NCBI RefSeq assembly: GCF_900184995.1
Contig: NZ_LT860099.1
Span: 434,001-498,000, forward strand
Reading direction: 5' to 3'
Length of the DNA: 64,000 nt
From: Konateibacter massiliensis
GTDB lineage: Bacteria > Bacillota > Clostridia > Lachnospirales > Lachnospiraceae
Positions 60,302 through 64,000 of the stretch are shown here, piece by piece; positions within the stretch are counted from its first letter, which is position 1, and the number at the start of each line of letters is the position of its first letter. The translations under genes and the position numbers were made by a program. The notes under the pieces were generated by a model, which was not told the DNA's origin, searched no databases, and was given only the letters and a program-made list of their open reading frames with translations.

Positions 60302-61780
60302 ATGGAATATTTACTCACCAGTAATGAAATGAAAAAACTTGATTCTGATACGATAGAGAAAATCGGAATTCCCTCGGCTGTTTTGATGGAAAAAGCGGCT
60401 CTCGGGGTAATTGCTGAGATGAAAAAGAATTGTGGTGATTTTGAGAGTGTGCTTGTCGTCTGCGGAAGCGGAAATAACGGCGGTGATGGGATTGCTATAG
60501 GAAGAATTCTTGCGTTGCAGGGAAAAACGGTTCGAATTGTCTTTGTAGGAGAGGAAGAAAAGGCAAGTGTTGAGACAAAAAGGCAGCTTCAAATTGCAAG
60601 AAAATATAATTTTAAAATATATAACACCTTTGGAAATTCTGAATATAATGTGATAATAGACGCTGTATTTGGAATTGGGCTGACAAGAGAAATAACAGGT
60701 GTCTACCGAGACGCCATTGAAAATATAAACAAGGCAGACGGATATAAGGTTGCGGTTGATATTCCGTCAGGTATATCAGCCGATACAGGTAAGGCTATGG
60801 GCTGTGCTGTGAAAGCGGATTTGACTGTTGCCATCGCCTTTAAAAAGATAGGGCATGTTCTCTATCCAGGTGCAGGATATTGCGGCGAAACAGCAGTGTG
60901 TGACATCGGTATCTATCCGCCTCTAAACTCTGACTTTGCTTTTTCCTATGATAAGACAGATTCATGCAGGCTGCCGGCAAGAACGCCGTATTCCAACAAG
61001 GGAACCTATGGAAAGGCACTGATTATCGCCGGAGGCATCAATATGGCGGGGGCGGCATATTTGGCGGCAATTTCAGCTTATAAAACGGGATGCGGGCTGG
61101 TTAGACTTCTGATACCCGAGGAAAACAGGGAAATATTGCAGACGCTTATTCCGGAGGCAATTTTGACTACCTATGATTCGAAAAATCTGGATTTGGTAGA
61201 GATTGAAAAGGCAGTGTCATGGGCAAACGTCATTGATATCGGGCCCGGGCTCGGAACAGGTGAGCCATCAAGGAAGCTGATGGAAACAGTGCTAAAAAGA
61301 AAGAAATGTCCTCTTATCATAGATGCTGACGGAATCAATCTTTTGGCTTTAGATAGTAAATTATGGGAAGAAAATTTAAAGGATATTGTGATAACACCGC
61401 ATTTAAAAGAGATGTCGGTCATCTGTAAAAGCGAAATAGAAGAGATAAAAGAGGATTTAATCGGTACTGCAGTTTCCTTTGCCAAGAAGCATAAATTGGT
61501 ATGTGTTTTAAAAGATGCAAGAACAGTGGTTGCAGATTATGAGAAAAAGGTATATATTAATCAAAACGGTAACAATGGCATGGCAAAGGCAGGCTCCGGC
61601 GATATTTTATCAGGAATCATCGCAGGGCTTTTGGCACAGGGGATGGCACCTTTTGACGGAGCGACTCTCGGTGTTTATATTCATGCAGCGGCAGGGGATG
61701 AAGCGGCAAAAAGGCTGGGAACATACAGTATGCTTGCAAGGGATATTGCAGAGATGATAAGCAATGTTACGTCGGAATAA
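60302..61780 (+). CDS. nnr: Bifunctional NAD(P)HX epimerase / dehydratase
   Basis: 492 residues. Repairs hydrated NAD(P)H. N-terminal YjeF_N epimerase (about 1-210; CGSGNNGGDGIAIGRIL, VDIPSGISADTG) and C-terminal ribokinase-like dehydratase (about 225-492; IIAGGINMAGAAYLAA, ADGINLLA, GMAKAGSGDILSGIIAGLL). GGAGG precedes the ATG. Confidence 0.95.
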   Translation: MEYLLTSNEMKKLDSDTIEKIGIPSAVLMEKAALGVIAEMKKNCGDFESVLVVCGSGNNGGDGIAIGRILALQGKTVRIVFVGEEEKASVETKRQLQIARKYNFKIYNTFGNSEYNVIIDAVFGIGLTREITGVYRDAIENINKADGYKVAVDIPSGISADTGKAMGCAVKADLTVAIAFKKIGHVLYPGAGYCGETAVCDIGIYPPLNSDFAFSYDKTDSCRLPARTPYSNKGTYGKALIIAGGINMAGAAYLAAISAYKTGCGLVRLLIPEENREILQTLIPEAILTTYDSKNLDLVEIEKAVSWANVIDIGPGLGTGEPSRKLMETVLKRKKCPLIIDADGINLLALDSKLWEENLKDIVITPHLKEMSVICKSEIEEIKEDLIGTAVSFAKKHKLVCVLKDARTVVADYEKKVYINQNGNNGMAKAGSGDILSGIIAGLLAQGMAPFDGATLGVYIHAAAGDEAAKRLGTYSMLARDIAEMISNVTSE

Positions 61781-61812
61781 AAGCGAAGCTTAACGCACGG
61801 ACGGAGGGAAAC

Positions 61813-62982
61813 ATGGATCAGTATAAAAGAGTGTATGCGGCGATAAATTTAGATGCCGTGGCACACAATATAAAACAAATGAAAGCGAATATTGCAGAAG
61901 AGACACAGATTATTGCAGTGATTAAGGCGGATGGCTACGGACACGGTGCCGTGCAGATTGCGCATTTGATAGAGGATTATGATTATATATGGGGCTTTGC
62001 CGTAGCAACGGCGGAAGAGGCACTTGTATTGAGAAATAACAAGATAAAAAAGCCTGTTCTGATACTGGGGTTTGTATTCTGTGAGCATTACCCAAAATTG
62101 ATTGAGCAGGATGTTGAGTTTACTGTATTTACGCTTGAGATGGCAAAGGAGCTTTCTAAGGCTGCACAAAAGCTGAATAAAAACGCAAAAATTCATATTA
62201 AGCTGGATACCGGTATGCGCCGGATTGGCTTTCAGTGCGAAGAAGAAAGTTTGTCAATTATAAAGGAAATCAGCCAGCTTCCGAATATAGAAATAAGAGC
62301 GGCTTTCACTCATTTTGCCAAGGCAGATGAGCGAGATAAGACAGCGGCAAACATGCAGCTTTCCTTATATAAAAGCTTTGTCGAAGAAATCGAGAAGGCG
62401 GGTGTTAAAATTCCGTTAAAGCACTGCTCAAACAGCGCCGGCATTGTCGACATAAAGGAGGCAAATATGGACGCGGTGAGAGCGGGTATTATTATTTACG
62501 GCCTGTATCCTTCCGACGAGGTTATAAAGGAAAATGTGAAGCTGCAGCCGGTTATGGAGATAAAGAGCCATATCGTTCATATCAAGGAGATACCGGAAGG
62601 CAGCGGAGTAAGCTATGGTTGGATTTGCAAGACCGATAGGATTACAAAGGTGGCAACGATACCGGTCGGCTATGCAGATGGCTATCCGCGAAGTCTGTCC
62701 AACAAAGGATGGGTTTTAATCAAGGGACAGAGAGCACCAGTGCTTGGAAGAGTCTGTATGGATCAGTTTATGGTGGATGTGACGGATATCGAAGATGTGC
62801 AGCCGGGGGATGAGGCTGTCTTAATTGGAAGAAGCGGGGACGATTTTATTGCCGTGGAGGACATGAGCAGTCTGTCGGGGCGTTTTAACTATGAATTTGT
62901 ATGTGATATAGGAAAGAGAGTGCCGAGAGTATTTTGGAAGGATAACAAAATAGTGGCGACGAAGGATTATTTTCACGAATAA
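61813..62982 (+). CDS. alr: Alanine racemase
   Basis: 389 residues; makes D-alanine for peptidoglycan. The PLP lysine is in IAVIKADGYGHGAVQ, the second catalytic residue Tyr in GVSYGWICKT, plus CMDQFMVDVTD. GGAGGG precedes the ATG. mazF follows after about 100 bases, as in the Bacillus alr-ndoAI-ndoA order but without the antitoxin. Confidence 0.96.
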   Translation: MDQYKRVYAAINLDAVAHNIKQMKANIAEETQIIAVIKADGYGHGAVQIAHLIEDYDYIWGFAVATAEEALVLRNNKIKKPVLILGFVFCEHYPKLIEQDVEFTVFTLEMAKELSKAAQKLNKNAKIHIKLDTGMRRIGFQCEEESLSIIKEISQLPNIEIRAAFTHFAKADERDKTAANMQLSLYKSFVEEIEKAGVKIPLKHCSNSAGIVDIKEANMDAVRAGIIIYGLYPSDEVIKENVKLQPVMEIKSHIVHIKEIPEGSGVSYGWICKTDRITKVATIPVGYADGYPRSLSNKGWVLIKGQRAPVLGRVCMDQFMVDVTDIEDVQPGDEAVLIGRSGDDFIAVEDMSSLSGRFNYEFVCDIGKRVPRVFWKDNKIVATKDYFHE

Positions 62983-63081
62983 GGTCGACAAAAAATAATT
63001 ACGTTTTGGAATACGTCTGATGAAACAGTCAATAATAAAAGTAGCGGTACATAAACTACAATCATCGGAGTGTGAAGAAAA

Positions 63082-63429
63082 GTGATTATTAAAAGAGGAG
63101 ATATTTTTTATGCGGATTTAAGACCCGTAATAGGCTCGGAGCAGGGCGGAATAAGACCTGTTTTGATTATTCAGAATGATGTGGGCAACAAGCACAGTCC
63201 AACTGTAATCTGTGCAGCGATAACTTCTAAAATGAATAAAGCAAAGCTGCCGACTCATGTTGAAATAGATTCCAAGAGATATGCTATTGTAAAGGATTCC
63301 GTTATCCTGCTGGAACAGCTTCGGACAATAGACAAAAAAAGGCTGAAAGATAAGGTTTGTCATCTGGACAGCGAGATACTTGAAAAAGTAGATAAAGCAT
63401 TACTGGTAAGTCTTGAACTGAGTACATAA
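63082..63429 (+). CDS. mazF: MazF/NdoA-family mRNA interferase
   Basis: 115 residues, GTG start. Sequence landmarks are [42 protein letters not shown] and [18 protein letters not shown], typical of EndoA-type toxins that cut single-stranded RNA. Only about 100 bases separate it from alr, which is too short for an NdoAI antitoxin, and none is visible downstream. It is close to the housekeeping chromosomal EndoA rather than an accessory copy. Confidence 0.93.
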   Translation: MIIKRGDIFYADLRPVIGSEQGGIRPVLIIQNDVGNKHSPTVICAAITSKMNKAKLPTHVEIDSKRYAIVKDSVILLEQLRTIDKKRLKDKVCHLDSEILEKVDKALLVSLELST

Positions 63430-63473
63430 GGAAGTTAGTGAGATACGGATTACCATAGTTTGTAATATTCTTC

Positions 63474-63502
63474 TTGAAATCATGTTAATTCAGTGTTAAA
63501 AT
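63474..63502 (+). promoter_or_regulatory. Sigma-A promoter of yebC
   Basis: -35 TTGAAA (63474-63479), 17-base spacer, -10 TAAAAT (63497-63502) with an extended TGT. The leader contains a small hairpin TGTCAAC/GTTGGCA (63512-63529). Confidence 0.75.
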
Positions 63503-63587
63503 AAAGCAGAGTGTCAACCTTTGTTGGCATTTCTGTGCTTAAAAAGAATTACAATTATGAATTATACATTGAAAAGGAGTTATGTTC

Positions 63588-64000
63588 ATGTCAGGACATT
63601 CAAAGTTTGCGAATATTAAACATAAAAAAGAGAAGAATGATGCGGCAAAGGGAAAAATATTTACCATTATAGGAAGAGAGATTGCGGTAGCCGTTAAAGA
63701 GGGCGGAGCGGATATCAATAATAACAGCAGACTTCGCGACATTGTGGCAAAGGCAAAAGCCAATAACATGCCAAATGACACGATTGACAGAGGAATTAAG
63801 AAGGCGGCAGGCGATATCAATTCCGTTAATTATGAGGTTGTAACCTATGAAGGCTACGGTCCAAACGGAACTGCTGTTATCGTAGATGCGCTGACGGACA
63901 ATAAAAACAGAACTGCAGCAAACGTGAGAAGTGCTTTTACAAAAGGAAAAGGAAGCATCGGAACACAGGGCTGCGTATCCTTTATGTTTGATAAAAAGGG
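63588..64000 (+). CDS. yebC: YebC/PmpR-family protein, 3' end outside window
   Basis: 138 residues are present of about 240. Start [26 protein letters not shown] is diagnostic, followed by [15 protein letters not shown] and [24 protein letters not shown]. The family acts as a translation factor easing ribosome stalling and in some bacteria as a transcription regulator. AAGGAG sits nine bases before the ATG; an ATG two codons earlier is possible. Confidence 0.95.
   Translation, partial: MSGHSKFANIKHKKEKNDAAKGKIFTIIGREIAVAVKEGGADINNNSRLRDIVAKAKANNMPNDTIDRGIKKAAGDINSVNYEVVTYEGYGPNGTAVIVDALTDNKNRTAANVRSAFTKGKGSIGTQGCVSFMFDKK

Noticed and set aside
59894-63429. acpS-nnr-alr-mazF as an accessory toxin island
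   Set aside because: This order is the normal chromosomal context in Firmicutes; composition does not differ from neighbours.

Overview
The window looks like a chromosome segment from a spore-forming, low-to-moderate GC Clostridia, most likely Lachnospiraceae. The basis is: spoIVA with a sigma-E-type promoter, a Tyr T-box, the smc-ftsY order, a C5-pathway haem/cobalamin cluster, Rex, and strong GGAGG ribosome sites with frequent GTG/TTG starts. Genus assignment is inference. I see no rRNA, tRNA, prophage, transposase or CRISPR array.

Layout. 1-4409: 3' part of smc, ftsY and an ACT-domain threonine ammonia-lyase. 4410-9176: a MarR-type repressor with its operator and a two-subunit ABC exporter. 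9177-21554: mixed single genes (FlxA-like coiled coil, aroC, small alarmone synthetase, OhrR-type regulator with its operator, NlpC/P60 hydrolase, tcdA, a DUF2278 pair, ZIP transporter, Tyr/Asp-rich lipoprotein, T-box-tyrS, carbonic anhydrase). 21676-23233: spoIVA. 23291-41178: one long colinear run starting pnp-cdd, then cbiD-L-F-G-H-(J-E-T)-A, cobT, cobU, cobS, (cobU-like/cobC), cbiB, cobD, cbiP, cbiC, and finally an amidase lipoprotein. 41186-43667 (minus strand): cbiK, a LysM/GH18-like spore protein with a lost active site, and a 22-codon small ORF. 43815-50219: hemA, precorrin-2 dehydrogenase, a hemC-cobA-hemD fusion, hemB, hemL. 50197-58316: HAD phosphatase, a two-component system preceded by 115-bp tandem repeats, an ABC-2 system with a large membrane partner, and a PHP-domain protein. 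58476-64000: rex with its own operator, a coiled-coil protein, acpS, nnrE/nnrD, alr, an orphan mazF, and yebC (cut by the window end).

The hem and cbi/cob blocks together encode glutamyl-tRNA to uroporphyrinogen III to precorrin-2, cobalt insertion by CbiK, the anaerobic corrin ring pathway, aminopropanol arm synthesis and nucleotide loop assembly. A corrinoid adenosyltransferase, cobalt transporter and DMB synthesis genes are not in the window. No cobalamin riboswitch is visible before pnp, hemA or cbiK.

The least explained structures are non-coding or small: a 149-bp cloverleaf-like palindromic element (12159-12307), a 115-bp tandem repeat leader (51141-51397), a five-copy dispersed intergenic repeat, a smaller hairpin repeat, and the 22-codon ORF with its own ribosome site and terminator (43536-43683, minus strand).
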